Assembly (NCBI RefSeq): GCF_024295805.1
Contig: NZ_JANCLX010000008.1
Span: 260,769 to 324,768, forward strand
Direction of reading: 5' to 3'
DNA length: 64,000 bases
Origin: Streptomyces cucumeris
GTDB lineage: Bacteria > Actinomycetota > Actinomycetes > Streptomycetales > Streptomycetaceae
How positions within the stretch are numbered: the stretch's first letter is position 1; each line of letters begins with the position of its first letter. Under the pieces are notes generated by a model. The model did no database searches, was not told the DNA's origin, and saw only the letters and a program-made list of their open reading frames with translations. Made by a program: the position numbers and the translations under genes. Shown piece by piece: positions 24,546 through 32,400 of the stretch.

Positions 24546-25799
24546 TCACACCTGGGGCCGGAGCCGGGCCGAGTCGGCCGGGGTCGAGCCGTCCCGCTGA
24601 CCGGCGGCGAGGGCGCTGCCCTGACGCCAGTCGTTCCAGGCCATGTTCCAGTCGCCGTAGCCATTGTCGAAGTTCGTCATATCGGCGCCATTGCTGTTCA
24701 CGACCTTGACGACATCGCCCAGCTTCACGGTGTTGAAGAACCACTGGGCGTTGGCCGTGCTCATACCCGTACAGCCGTGGCTGACGTTGGCCACGCCCTG
24801 GGCGCCGGTGGACCACGGGGCGGCGTGGACGTACTCACCGCTCCAGGTGACCCGGGTGGCCCAGTAGACCATCAGGTCGTAGGAGTTGCCGAGGCCGATA
24901 CTGGCGCCGGTCATCCGCACCGCGGACTCCTTGGCGAGGATCACCTTGGTGCCGTTGCGGGTGTCGAATCCGGGCATACCGGTGGTGATGGGGATGGTCC
25001 GGATCGGCACTCCATTGCGCTTCACCGTCATCTGGTGGGTACCGGAGTCGGTGAGGGCCTCGATGCGGTCACCGGTGGTCAGCCGCAGCGTCTTGGCGTC
25101 ACCGCCGTAGAGCCCGCCGCCGATCCTGATGCCCTTGAGGTTGGAGTGCACGTTGATGGTCGCGTGGGCGGGCCAGTAGTCCTGCGGACGGTAGTGCAGG
25201 GTCTTGTTGTCCACCCAGTGCCAGACACCGTCCACCGCGGGCTGGGAGTCGACCTTCAGGGCACGCTCCACCACCGACCGCGCCGAGGGGTCCTTCACCG
25301 CTCTGCTCAGCTTCGCGGTGACCGGCTGCCCCACGCCGTACTCCCCCGCCTTGGGCCCGAAGGTGACCTTCAGCAGCTTGCGGGCGGAGCTGGTGGTGAA
25401 GTCGATGGTCCGGCGGCCCGGGGACCCGTTGGAGTCCTCCGTGCTCACCCGGAGCGTGTAGTGCGCTCCGGCGGCCAGCGGCACGGTGCTGCGCCAGCGG
25501 CTGCCGTCCTCGGTCAGCTCGCCCCGTACGTAGCGCCCCGCGGCGTCGGTGGCGGTGACGTCCGTGATCCGGCCGTCGTCGCCCTTGGACGTCACTTCCA
25601 GCGGCTTGTCCGGATCGGCACGGTGGTTCTCATCGCCGTCGCCGCTGAACGAGATCTGGTCGGCGGCGTCGTACGGCTTGGCGGACAGCGGGTTGGAGGA
25701 GGGCCCCCCGCAGCCGCTGAGTCCCGCTATCAGCGACGCCACCAGCAGGGTGCAGGTGAGCACCGCCCGGGTTCGAGGTGATCGCGATGTGTGGCTCAT
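24546..25799 (-). CDS. L,D-transpeptidase lipoprotein with Ig-like domains
   Basis: 417 residues from ATG 25799; GTG 25805 is an alternative. The signal peptide ends in the lipobox LSGC. Two Ig-like beta domains occupy about residues 50-260 (ITDVTATDAAGRYVRGEL and FGPKAGEYGVGQPVTAKL), followed by the YkuD catalytic domain with VSHGCTGMSTANAQWF holding His and catalytic Cys. It forms 3-3 crosslinks in peptidoglycan or attaches proteins, and resembles mycobacterial LdtMt2/LppS. It sits between the two respiratory gene sets, on the cta strand, after a strong terminator. Confidence 0.92.
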   Translation of the reverse strand: MSHTSRSPRTRAVLTCTLLVASLIAGLSGCGGPSSNPLSAKPYDAADQISFSGDGDENHRADPDKPLEVTSKGDDGRITDVTATDAAGRYVRGELTEDGSRWRSTVPLAAGAHYTLRVSTEDSNGSPGRRTIDFTTSSARKLLKVTFGPKAGEYGVGQPVTAKLSRAVKDPSARSVVERALKVDSQPAVDGVWHWVDNKTLHYRPQDYWPAHATINVHSNLKGIRIGGGLYGGDAKTLRLTTGDRIEALTDSGTHQMTVKRNGVPIRTIPITTGMPGFDTRNGTKVILAKESAVRMTGASIGLGNSYDLMVYWATRVTWSGEYVHAAPWSTGAQGVANVSHGCTGMSTANAQWFFNTVKLGDVVKVVNSNGADMTNFDNGYGDWNMAWNDWRQGSALAAGQRDGSTPADSARLRPQV

Positions 25800-25881
25800 G
25801 GACACACGCTATGAACGGCCGCCGGGGACGCGCGCGCGGAGTGGAGCACCGGAGTGACACCCGCTGGAGCGCCGGGAGATG

Positions 25882-26013
25882 CCCGCGGGGGCCCGGCCCC
25901 CCGGGAAGGGGTGCCGGGCCCCCGCGGGGGCCGATAATAAAAAGACAACAGCGGCGGGGGGTGGCCCGGGGGGGCCCGCCACCTGTGGCGGGGGGGGCGG
26001 CCCCCCGCGGTGA
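25882..26013 (-). terminator. GC-run hairpin region after ctaF
   Basis: Two structures lie between ctaF and the transpeptidase gene. On the minus strand, 26013-25949 has G6-8 and C6-8 runs that can fold GCGGGGGG with CCCCCCGC and an inner CCCGCCAC/GTGGCGGG, followed by GTTGTCTTTTTATTAT (25946-25931). Further on is a 16-bp perfect stem, CCCGCGGGGGCCCGGC (25882-25897) with GCCGGGCCCCCGCGGG (25913-25928). The first with its U-rich tail is a credible terminator for ctaCDF. Confidence 0.65.
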
Positions 26014-26030
26014 GCCATGAAGAAGAGCGA

Positions 26031-26429
26031 CTACTGGTTCTGGTTCTCGCCCCGGTAGTACTCGAAGACCCAGCCGAACAGACCGACCATGATGACCGGA
26101 GCCGAGAAGTAGAGCAGCCACCAGCCGAAGGCCACCGCCATGAAGGCCAGTGCGCCACCGACGGCCAGGGAGAGCGGCTGCCAGCTGTGCGGGGAGAAGA
26201 ATCCCAGCTCACCGGCGTCGTCGGCGACGTCCGCTTCCTTGTTGTCCTGCGCCCCGACATCCACCCGGCGCGCGGTGAACGCCAGGTAGTAGCCGATCAT
26301 GATGCTCAGGCCGAAGGCGAGGAAGAGCGCCGTGGTGCCCGCCGGTTCCTTGGACCACACGCCATACACGATGGCCATGATCAGGATGAAGACGGCGAGC
26401 CAGATGAACATCCGGCCTTGGACCTTCAC
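26031..26429 (-). CDS. ctaF: Cytochrome c oxidase subunit IV (actinobacterial type)
   Basis: 132 residues from ATG 26429, with four predicted helices: FIWLAVFILIMAIVYGVW, LFLAFGLSIMIGYYLAF, LAVGGALAFMAVAFGWWLLYF and VIMVGLFGWVFEYY. The composition and the short acidic loop after RRVDVGAQDN match the actinobacterial CtaF, a small structural subunit of the bc1-aa3 supercomplex. The start overlaps the ctaD stop by four bases. Confidence 0.95.
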   Translation of the reverse strand: MKVQGRMFIWLAVFILIMAIVYGVWSKEPAGTTALFLAFGLSIMIGYYLAFTARRVDVGAQDNKEADVADDAGELGFFSPHSWQPLSLAVGGALAFMAVAFGWWLLYFSAPVIMVGLFGWVFEYYRGENQNQ

Positions 26430-28165
26430 TTGCCGGCCTCCTTGCCGCCCGTGAGGGCCTTGTCATCGTCGGAGGCCCCGTGGTTCTCGAGCTGGTCGAG
26501 CGCCGCGATCTCCGGGTGGTGCAGATCGAAGGCCGGAGATTCGGAACGGATCCGCGGCAGCGTGAGGAAGTTGTGCCGCGGCGGCGGGCAGGAGGTCGCC
26601 CACTCCAGCGAACGGCCGTAGCCCCACGGGTCGTCGACCTCGACCTTCTTGCCGTACTTGGCGGTCTTCCAGACGTTGTAGAAGAACGGCAGGATCGACA
26701 GACCGAGCAGGAACGAGGCGATCGTGGAGATCGTGTTCAGCGTGGTGATGCCGTCGGCCGCCAGGTAGTCGGCGTAGCGGCGGGGCATGCCCTCCGCACC
26801 GAGCCAGTGCTGCACCAGGAACGTGCCGTGGAAGCCGATGAACAGCGTCCAGAAGGTGATCTTGCCGAGCCGCTCGTCCAGCATCTTGCCGGTGAACTTC
26901 GGCCACCAGAAGTGGAAGCCGGCGAACATCGCGAAGACCACGGTGCCGAACACCACGTAGTGGAAGTGGGCCACCACGAAGTACGAGTCCGAGACATGGA
27001 AGTCCATCGGCGGCGAGGCCAGGATGACACCGGTCAGACCACCGAAGGTGAAGGTGATCAGGAAGCCGATCGCCCAGAGCATCGGGGTCTCGAAGCTCAG
27101 CGACCCCTTCCACATGGTGCCGATCCAGTTGAAGAACTTGATACCGGTCGGGACCGCGATCAGGAACGTCATGAACGAGAAGAACGGTAGGAGTACGCCG
27201 CCCGTCACATACATGTGGTGCGCCCAGACCGTCACCGACAGACCGGCGATCGAGATCGTCGCGGCGATCAGCGAGATGTAGCCGAACATCGGCTTGCGGG
27301 AGAAGACCGGAATGATCTCGGAAATGATCCCGAAGAACGGCAGCGCGATGATGTACACCTCTGGATGGCCGAAGAACCAGAAGAGGTGTTGCCAGAGCAA
27401 GGCGCCGCCATTGGCCGCGTCGAAGACATGTGCCCCGAATTTACGATCCGCCTCCAGGGCGAACAGCGCGGCGGCCAGCACCGGGAAGGCCAGCAGCACC
27501 AGGACCGCGGTGAGCAGGACGTTCCAGACGAAGATCGGCATCCGGAACATCGTCATACCCGGAGCGCGCATGCAGATGATCGTGGTGATGAAGTTGACCG
27601 CACCGAGGATCGTGCCGAAGCCGGAGAAGGCCAGACCCATGATCCACATGTCCGCGCCCACACCCGGCGACCGGACCGCGTCCGACAGCGGGGAGTAGGC
27701 GAACCAGCCGAAGTCGGCCGCGCCCTGCGGGGTGAGGAAACCGCCCACCGCGATCAGCGAACCGAAGAGGTACAGCCAGTACGCGAACATGTTCAGCCGC
27801 GGGAACGCCACATCGGGCGCACCGATCTGCAGCGGCATGATCCAGTTCGTGAAGCCCGCGAACAGCGGGGTGGCGAACATCAGCAGCATGATCGTGCCAT
27901 GCATGGTGAACGCCTGGTTGAACTGCTCGTTCGACATGATCTGCGTGCCCGGGCGGGCCAGCTCGGCGCGCATGAAGAGCGCCATCAGACCGCCGATGCA
28001 GAAGAACGCGAACGACGTGACGAGGTAGAGCGTGCCGATCGTCTTGTGGTCGGTGGTGGTCAGCCACTTGACGACGACATTGCCGGGCTGCTTGCGGCGC
28101 ACGGGCAACTCGTCCTCGTACGAGGCGGTGGCGTCGGCACCCTGAGGTTCGTTGAGGATGCTCAT
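26426..28165 (-). CDS. ctaD: Cytochrome c oxidase subunit I
   Basis: 579 residues from ATG 28165. Twelve-helix heme-copper oxidase core: MHGTIMLLMFATP with a low-spin heme His, FWFFGHPEVYIIALP with the His-Tyr crosslink, WAHHMYVTGG with CuB histidines, and VVAHFHYVVFGTVVF with the heme a/a3 histidines. It reduces O2 at the heme a3-CuB site and pumps protons. It overlaps ctaC upstream and ctaF downstream by four bases each, so the three are one coupled operon. Confidence 0.98.
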   Translation of the reverse strand: MSILNEPQGADATASYEDELPVRRKQPGNVVVKWLTTTDHKTIGTLYLVTSFAFFCIGGLMALFMRAELARPGTQIMSNEQFNQAFTMHGTIMLLMFATPLFAGFTNWIMPLQIGAPDVAFPRLNMFAYWLYLFGSLIAVGGFLTPQGAADFGWFAYSPLSDAVRSPGVGADMWIMGLAFSGFGTILGAVNFITTIICMRAPGMTMFRMPIFVWNVLLTAVLVLLAFPVLAAALFALEADRKFGAHVFDAANGGALLWQHLFWFFGHPEVYIIALPFFGIISEIIPVFSRKPMFGYISLIAATISIAGLSVTVWAHHMYVTGGVLLPFFSFMTFLIAVPTGIKFFNWIGTMWKGSLSFETPMLWAIGFLITFTFGGLTGVILASPPMDFHVSDSYFVVAHFHYVVFGTVVFAMFAGFHFWWPKFTGKMLDERLGKITFWTLFIGFHGTFLVQHWLGAEGMPRRYADYLAADGITTLNTISTIASFLLGLSILPFFYNVWKTAKYGKKVEVDDPWGYGRSLEWATSCPPPRHNFLTLPRIRSESPAFDLHHPEIAALDQLENHGASDDDKALTGGKEAGK

Positions 28166-29124
28166 GTGTTATTGGTCTCCGCGTTCTTGGCAGCGTCCGT
28201 CTGCTCAATGCCCGCCGGGATGTAGCCGGTCTGGCCCTTCTTCGCCAGGTCCTTCAGGTGCTGCTTGTAGCGCTCGGGCGACACTACCTTGACGTTGAAG
28301 AGCATCCGGGAGTGGTCGACGCCGCAGAGCTCGGCGCACTTGCCCATGAAGGTGCCCTCACGGTTCGGGGTGACCTCGAAGCGGTTGGTGTGACCCGGGA
28401 TGACGTCCATCTTCATCAGGAAGGGGACCACCCAGAACGAGTGGATGACATCGCGGGAGGTCAGGATGAACTGGACCGATTCACCCTTCGGCAGCCACAG
28501 GGTGGGACCGGGGTTGCCGTTCTGGGGGTTCCGCTGGCCGGGCACACCGGCGTCGTAGACGCCCTCGGCGCCCTTGGGCACCGCGGAGAGCATCCGGTTG
28601 GGGATGGCCTCGATCTCCTTGGCGTTCTGCTTCGGAGTGGTGACCTTCCCGTCCACGTTCTCCATGTAGTTGAAGCCCCAGCTCCACTGGTAGCCCACGA
28701 CGTTGATGACGTGGTCCGGCTTCTTGGAGGTCTTGAGGAGCTCGGTCTCATCGCGCGCGGTGAAGTAGAACAGCACCGAGACGATGATGATCGGGACCAC
28801 GGTGTACAGCGCCTCGATGGGCATGTTGTACCGGGTCTGCGCGGGAACCTCGATCTTGGTCCTGCTGCGGCGGTGGAAGATGACCGCCCACAGGATCAGG
28901 CCCCAGACCAGAACGCCCGTGGCGAGCGCAGCCGCCCACGAGCCCTGCCACAGGGAGAGGATCCGCGGCGCCTCCTCCGTGACGGGGGTGGGCATTCCGA
29001 GGCGGGGGAAGTCCTTGGATGTGCAACCGGTGGCGGTCGCCAGGACCAAGCCCGCGGCCAGCGCCTGCAGCAGCTTCCGCCGCACCGGGCGCCGCGACGA
29101 GCGGTCGGAGCCGTTGGGACTCAC
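28162..29124 (-). CDS. ctaC: Cytochrome c oxidase subunit II (CuA, lipoprotein)
   Basis: 320 residues from GTG 29124, with GGAAGG upstream. Signal peptide ending in a lipobox-like ATGC. Two membrane helices (AAALATGVLVWGLILWAVIF and ALYTVVPIIIVSVLFYF), then the cupredoxin domain with GYQWSWGFNY and the CuA ligands in GKCAELCGVDHSRM (Cys, Glu, Cys, His, Met). It accepts electrons from QcrC and is the first gene of ctaC-ctaD-ctaF. Confidence 0.97.
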   Translation of the reverse strand: MSPNGSDRSSRRPVRRKLLQALAAGLVLATATGCTSKDFPRLGMPTPVTEEAPRILSLWQGSWAAALATGVLVWGLILWAVIFHRRSRTKIEVPAQTRYNMPIEALYTVVPIIIVSVLFYFTARDETELLKTSKKPDHVINVVGYQWSWGFNYMENVDGKVTTPKQNAKEIEAIPNRMLSAVPKGAEGVYDAGVPGQRNPQNGNPGPTLWLPKGESVQFILTSRDVIHSFWVVPFLMKMDVIPGHTNRFEVTPNREGTFMGKCAELCGVDHSRMLFNVKVVSPERYKQHLKDLAKKGQTGYIPAGIEQTDAAKNAETNNT

Positions 29125-29203
29125 GTAGCGCCTTCCCGAGAGTCTCGCCCGCGCGGTCAGCGGCGGCGATCTGTCTGGTCGGTCGCCGGCCCGGTGCGGG
29201 CAG

Positions 29204-29232
29204 GGGTTTGGATGTTTATGCGGACCAAACCC
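29204..29232. promoter_or_regulatory. Inverted repeat in the ctaC promoter region
   Basis: GGGTTTGG (29204-29211) and CCAAACCC (29225-29232), perfect 8-bp arms 13 bases apart, with AT-rich TAAACAT between on the minus strand. It is 80-108 bases upstream of the ctaC start, in the 316-bp spacer between ctaC and the divergent desulfurase-TusA gene. It could be an operator over a promoter for either direction. Nothing else is recognisable in the spacer. Confidence 0.5.
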
Positions 29233-29440
29233 TACTGGACGCTATTTGGGGCCGCGCGGCCAGGGTGCCCAACGCGCCGGGCCGCACCCCGAAGGGGTGG
29301 AATCACCGGCTCAGCCAGCGGTTTTCGCCCCGGTACGGGGTGTTGAGGACCCCCGGATCGGGAGCGGCGGACGAGGGCGGTGGCACCGGTTCCGGTCGCC
29401 GTCACGGCTCCCCGCGGCACCCACCGGTTAGCGTTCCCAT

Positions 29441-30877
29441 GTGTCCTACTTCGACGCGGCCTCGTCCGCTCCGCTGCACCCCGTCGCCCGGCAGGCGCTG
29501 CTCGCCGCCCTGGACGAGGGGTGGGCCGACCCCGCGCGGCTGTACCGCGAGGGGCGCCGCGCCCGGCTGCTGCTGGACGCCGCGCGGGAGGCGGCGGCGG
29601 AGGCCGTCGGCTGCCGCCCCGACGAGCTGGTGTTCACCCCATCGGGGACACGCGCACTGCACGACGGTATTGCCGGAGCGCTCGCGGGGCGCCGCCGGGC
29701 CGGCCGTCATCTGATCGTCTCCGCCGTCGAGCACTCCGCGGTGCTGCATGCCGCGGCCGCCCATGAGGCGGGCGGCGGCACGGTGACCGAGGTGGCGGTG
29801 GACCGCACCGGACGGGTCGCACCGGACGCCTATGCGCTCGCCCTGCGGGAGGCCCCGGGTCCCACCGCGCTGGCCTGTCTGCAGTCCGCCAACCACGAGG
29901 TCGGCACGGTGCAGCCGGTGGCCGAGACCGCGGAGGCGTGCGCGGAGGCGGGCGTACCGCTGCTGGTGGACGCGGCGCAGTCGGTCGGCTGGGGCGCGGT
30001 GGAGGGGAAGTGGTCGCTGCTGACCGCGAGCGCCCATAAATGGGGCGGCCCCCCGGGAGTGGGACTGCTCGCCGTCCGCAAGGGGGTGCGCTTCGCGCCC
30101 CAGGGACCGGCGGACGAACGGGAGTCGGGCCGCTCCCCCGGGTTCGGGAACCTCCCGGCCGTGGTCGCCGCCGCCGCCTCACTGCGCGCCGTGCGCGCGG
30201 AGGCGGACGCCGAGGCGGCACGGCTGCGGACCCTGGTGGACCGGATCCGGGCCCGGGTGCCGGAGCTGGTGCCGGATGTGGAGGTGGTGGGCGACCCGCG
30301 GCGGAGACTGCCGCATCTGGTCACCTTCTCGTGTCTCTATGTCGATGGGGAGACACTTCTGCATGAGCTGGACCGCGCGGAGTTCTCGGTGTCGTCCGGT
30401 TCCTCCTGCACCTCCTCCACCCTGACCCCGAGCCATGTGCTGCGGGCGATGGGGGTGCTGTCCGAGGGCAACATCCGGGTCTCGCTGCCGCGGGGGACGG
30501 ACGCGACCGAGGTGGACCGGTTCCTGGAGCTGCTGCCGGGTGTGGTGCGGGAGGTCCGCGGCCGGCTCGGCGCCCCGGAGGCGGCGGGACCGCCCCCCGA
30601 GGTGGCCGGGGCTGCGGAGGCCGGGTCCCCGGCCGGGGCGGCGGAGGCCGGACCCGGGCTGGTGGTGGACTCGCTCGGCAAACGCTGCCCGATCCCGGTG
30701 ATCGAGCTGGCCAAGGTGATCGGCGAGGTCCCGGTGGGCGGGGTGGTCACGGTGCTGTCCGACGACGAGGCGGCCCGGCTGGACATCCCGGCCTGGTGCG
30801 CCATGCGGGACCAGGAGTACGAGGGGGAGCGCCCGGCCGAGCGCGGGGTCGCCTACCGGGTCCGCCGCCGCACCTGA
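29441..30877 (+). CDS. Cysteine desulfurase fused to a TusA sulfurtransferase domain
   Basis: 478 residues from GTG 29441. Residues 1-~370 are a NifS/IscS-type fold: SAVEHSAVLHAA, LVDAAQSVGWG, Schiff-base K200 in SAHKWGGPPGVG and persulfide C323 in SSGSSCTSSTLTPSHVL. An Ala/Pro/Glu-rich linker (about 375-404) leads to a TusA domain, DSLGKRCPIPVIELAK, with the CPxP cysteine C416. The fusion would take sulfur from cysteine and pass it intramolecularly to the TusA cysteine, for tRNA thiolation or another sulfur acceptor. It is divergent from ctaC. Confidence 0.9.
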   Translation: MSYFDAASSAPLHPVARQALLAALDEGWADPARLYREGRRARLLLDAAREAAAEAVGCRPDELVFTPSGTRALHDGIAGALAGRRRAGRHLIVSAVEHSAVLHAAAAHEAGGGTVTEVAVDRTGRVAPDAYALALREAPGPTALACLQSANHEVGTVQPVAETAEACAEAGVPLLVDAAQSVGWGAVEGKWSLLTASAHKWGGPPGVGLLAVRKGVRFAPQGPADERESGRSPGFGNLPAVVAAAASLRAVRAEADAEAARLRTLVDRIRARVPELVPDVEVVGDPRRRLPHLVTFSCLYVDGETLLHELDRAEFSVSSGSSCTSSTLTPSHVLRAMGVLSEGNIRVSLPRGTDATEVDRFLELLPGVVREVRGRLGAPEAAGPPPEVAGAAEAGSPAGAAEAGPGLVVDSLGKRCPIPVIELAKVIGEVPVGGVVTVLSDDEAARLDIPAWCAMRDQEYEGERPAERGVAYRVRRRT

Positions 30878-30897
30878 TTCCCGGCGCCGCCCCCGGC

Positions 30898-30933
30898 GTC
30901 CGCCGGTCCCGGACGCGACCGGGACCGGCGGAC
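30898..30933. terminator. Bidirectional hairpin between desulfurase-TusA and adenosine kinase
   Basis: Perfect 14-bp stem GTCCGCCGGTCCCG (30898-30911) with CGGGACCGGCGGAC (30920-30933), eight-base loop, between convergent stops at 30877 and 30943. Confidence 0.82.
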
Positions 30934-30942
30934 CGGGGTGGT

Positions 30943-31917
30943 TCAGGCCAGGTGGTCGCTGACCTCGGCCGCGGCGTCATGGCCGTACGCCTTGGCGAAC
31001 CGCTCCATGAAGTGGCCGCGGCGCAGTTCGTACTCCTGGGTGCCCACGGTCTCGATGACCAGGGTGGCGAGCATGCAGCCCACCTGGGCGGAGCGCTCCA
31101 GGGGCAGCCCCCAGGAGAGACCGGCGAGGAAGCCCGCGCGGAAGGCGTCGCCCACACCGGTCGGGTCGACCTTCTCCTCCTCCTCGGCGCAGCCGACGAC
31201 GATCGGCTCCTCGCCCGAGCGCTCGATCCGCACGCCCTGGGCGCCCAGCGTGGTGACGCGGGTGCCGACCTTGGCGAGGATCTGCTCGGAGGTCCAGCCG
31301 GTCTTGGTCTCGATCAGCGCGGCCTCGTACTCGTTGGTGAAGAGGTACTCCGCCCCGCCGACCAGGATGCGGATGTCCTCGCCGTCCATCCGGGCGAGCT
31401 GCTGGGAGGGGTCGGCGGCGAAGGGGATGCCCCGGGTGCGGCACTCCTCGGTGTGCCGGACCATCGCCTCGGGGTCGTCGGCGCCGATGACCACCAGGTC
31501 GAGGCCGCCGACACGGTCGGCGACCGGCTTGAGCTCGATCTGCCGGGCCTCGCTCATGGCGCCGGTGTAGAAGGACGCGATCTGGTTGTGGTCGGCGTCG
31601 GTGGTGCAGACGAAGCGCGCGGTGTGCAGCACCTCGGAGATCCGCACCGAGGCGGTGTCCACGCCGTGGCGGTCCAGCCAGGCGCGGTACTCGGCGAAGT
31701 CCTCACCGGCCGCGCCGACCAGGATCGGGCGCAGACCCAGCACGCCCATGCCGAAGCAGATGTTGGGGCCCACGCCGCCGCGGCGGACGTCGAGGGTGTC
31801 GACCAGGAAGGAGAGGGAGACCGTATGGAGCTGGTCCGCGACGAGCTGCTCGGCGAAGCGGCCGGGGAAGGTCATCAGATGGTCGGTGGCGATGGAGCCG
31901 GTGACGGCGATACGCAC
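30943..31917 (-). CDS. adoK: PfkB-family adenosine kinase
   Basis: 324 residues from GTG 31917 with GGAG upstream. It opens RIAVTGSIATDHLMTFPGRF and has FYTGAMSEAR, FAADPSQQLAR, YLFTNEYEAAL, VTTLGAQGV and the catalytic DPTGVGDAFRAGF, the PfkB anion-hole and base motif. Start, length and these blocks match the mycobacterial adenosine kinase (Rv2202c type), which is closer to ribokinases than to eukaryotic AdoK. It converts adenosine to AMP, for instance salvaging adenosine from S-adenosylhomocysteine turnover. The frame extends 14 codons further upstream without support. Confidence 0.9.
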   Translation of the reverse strand: MRIAVTGSIATDHLMTFPGRFAEQLVADQLHTVSLSFLVDTLDVRRGGVGPNICFGMGVLGLRPILVGAAGEDFAEYRAWLDRHGVDTASVRISEVLHTARFVCTTDADHNQIASFYTGAMSEARQIELKPVADRVGGLDLVVIGADDPEAMVRHTEECRTRGIPFAADPSQQLARMDGEDIRILVGGAEYLFTNEYEAALIETKTGWTSEQILAKVGTRVTTLGAQGVRIERSGEEPIVVGCAEEEEKVDPTGVGDAFRAGFLAGLSWGLPLERSAQVGCMLATLVIETVGTQEYELRRGHFMERFAKAYGHDAAAEVSDHLA

Positions 31918-32034
31918 GGAAGTCGCTCCTGCGGGGGCGGCGGCGGGGTCGGACCCCATACGCTATCGCCTTGCCACCCCTGTATGAACGTAAGAAACTA
32001 CCCGATAGTAGGGCTTTTTTCGCCAGAGATCCGG

Positions 32035-32053
32035 TGCATACGGTGCGTATGCA
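32035..32053. promoter_or_regulatory. 19-bp palindrome upstream of the small protein gene
   Basis: TGCATACG-GTG-CGTATGCA, perfect 8-bp arms with a 3-base centre, 43 bases before the start at 32096 and about 118 bases before the divergent adenosine kinase start. Its symmetry and position fit an operator; the regulator is unknown. Confidence 0.5.
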
Positions 32054-32095
32054 GCAGATATTTCATCCGTGACCCCTTCGGACCGGGAGGCTCCC

Positions 32096-32308
32096 ATGCC
32101 GGAGCACATGATCGACACTCTTCCCACCGGTGCCATCGAGCCCGAGTCACTGGAAGAGCTGCGCGGCCAGGGAGCACGGATGGTGCCGCACTGGCCGGTG
32201 ACCGTCTCACCGCCCGCCGCACCGGTCTCCCCGTCGCGGATCCGGGGGGTCACCGTGCCTCCCGCGTCGGCACATCTGCTGGCTCAGATGTCCGATTACG
32301 GCGACTGA
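32096..32308 (+). CDS. Small hypothetical protein
   Basis: 70 residues from ATG 32096 with GGGAGG five bases upstream. Soluble; MIDTLPTGAIEPESLEELR at the start and VTVPPASAHLLAQMSDYGD at the end. No family was recognised. It is 92 bp ahead of the larger membrane-anchored protein gene on the same strand. The good ribosome-binding site and a palindrome upstream support it being real. Confidence 0.6.
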   Translation: MPEHMIDTLPTGAIEPESLEELRGQGARMVPHWPVTVSPPAAPVSPSRIRGVTVPPASAHLLAQMSDYGD

Positions 32309-32400
32309 CGGAACCGTACGCCCGTCCGCCCCGTCTCACCGGCGTCCCCTCGCGAGGGAATGGGACCGTACGAAGTGAGCGGAGCCGAAGGAGCGAAACG

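Noticed and set aside
31997..32020. CTACCC..GTAGGGCTTTTTT as a plus-strand terminator
   Set aside because: The stem is only 4-5 bp and no plus-strand gene ends just before it; the T-run may belong to the promoter region.
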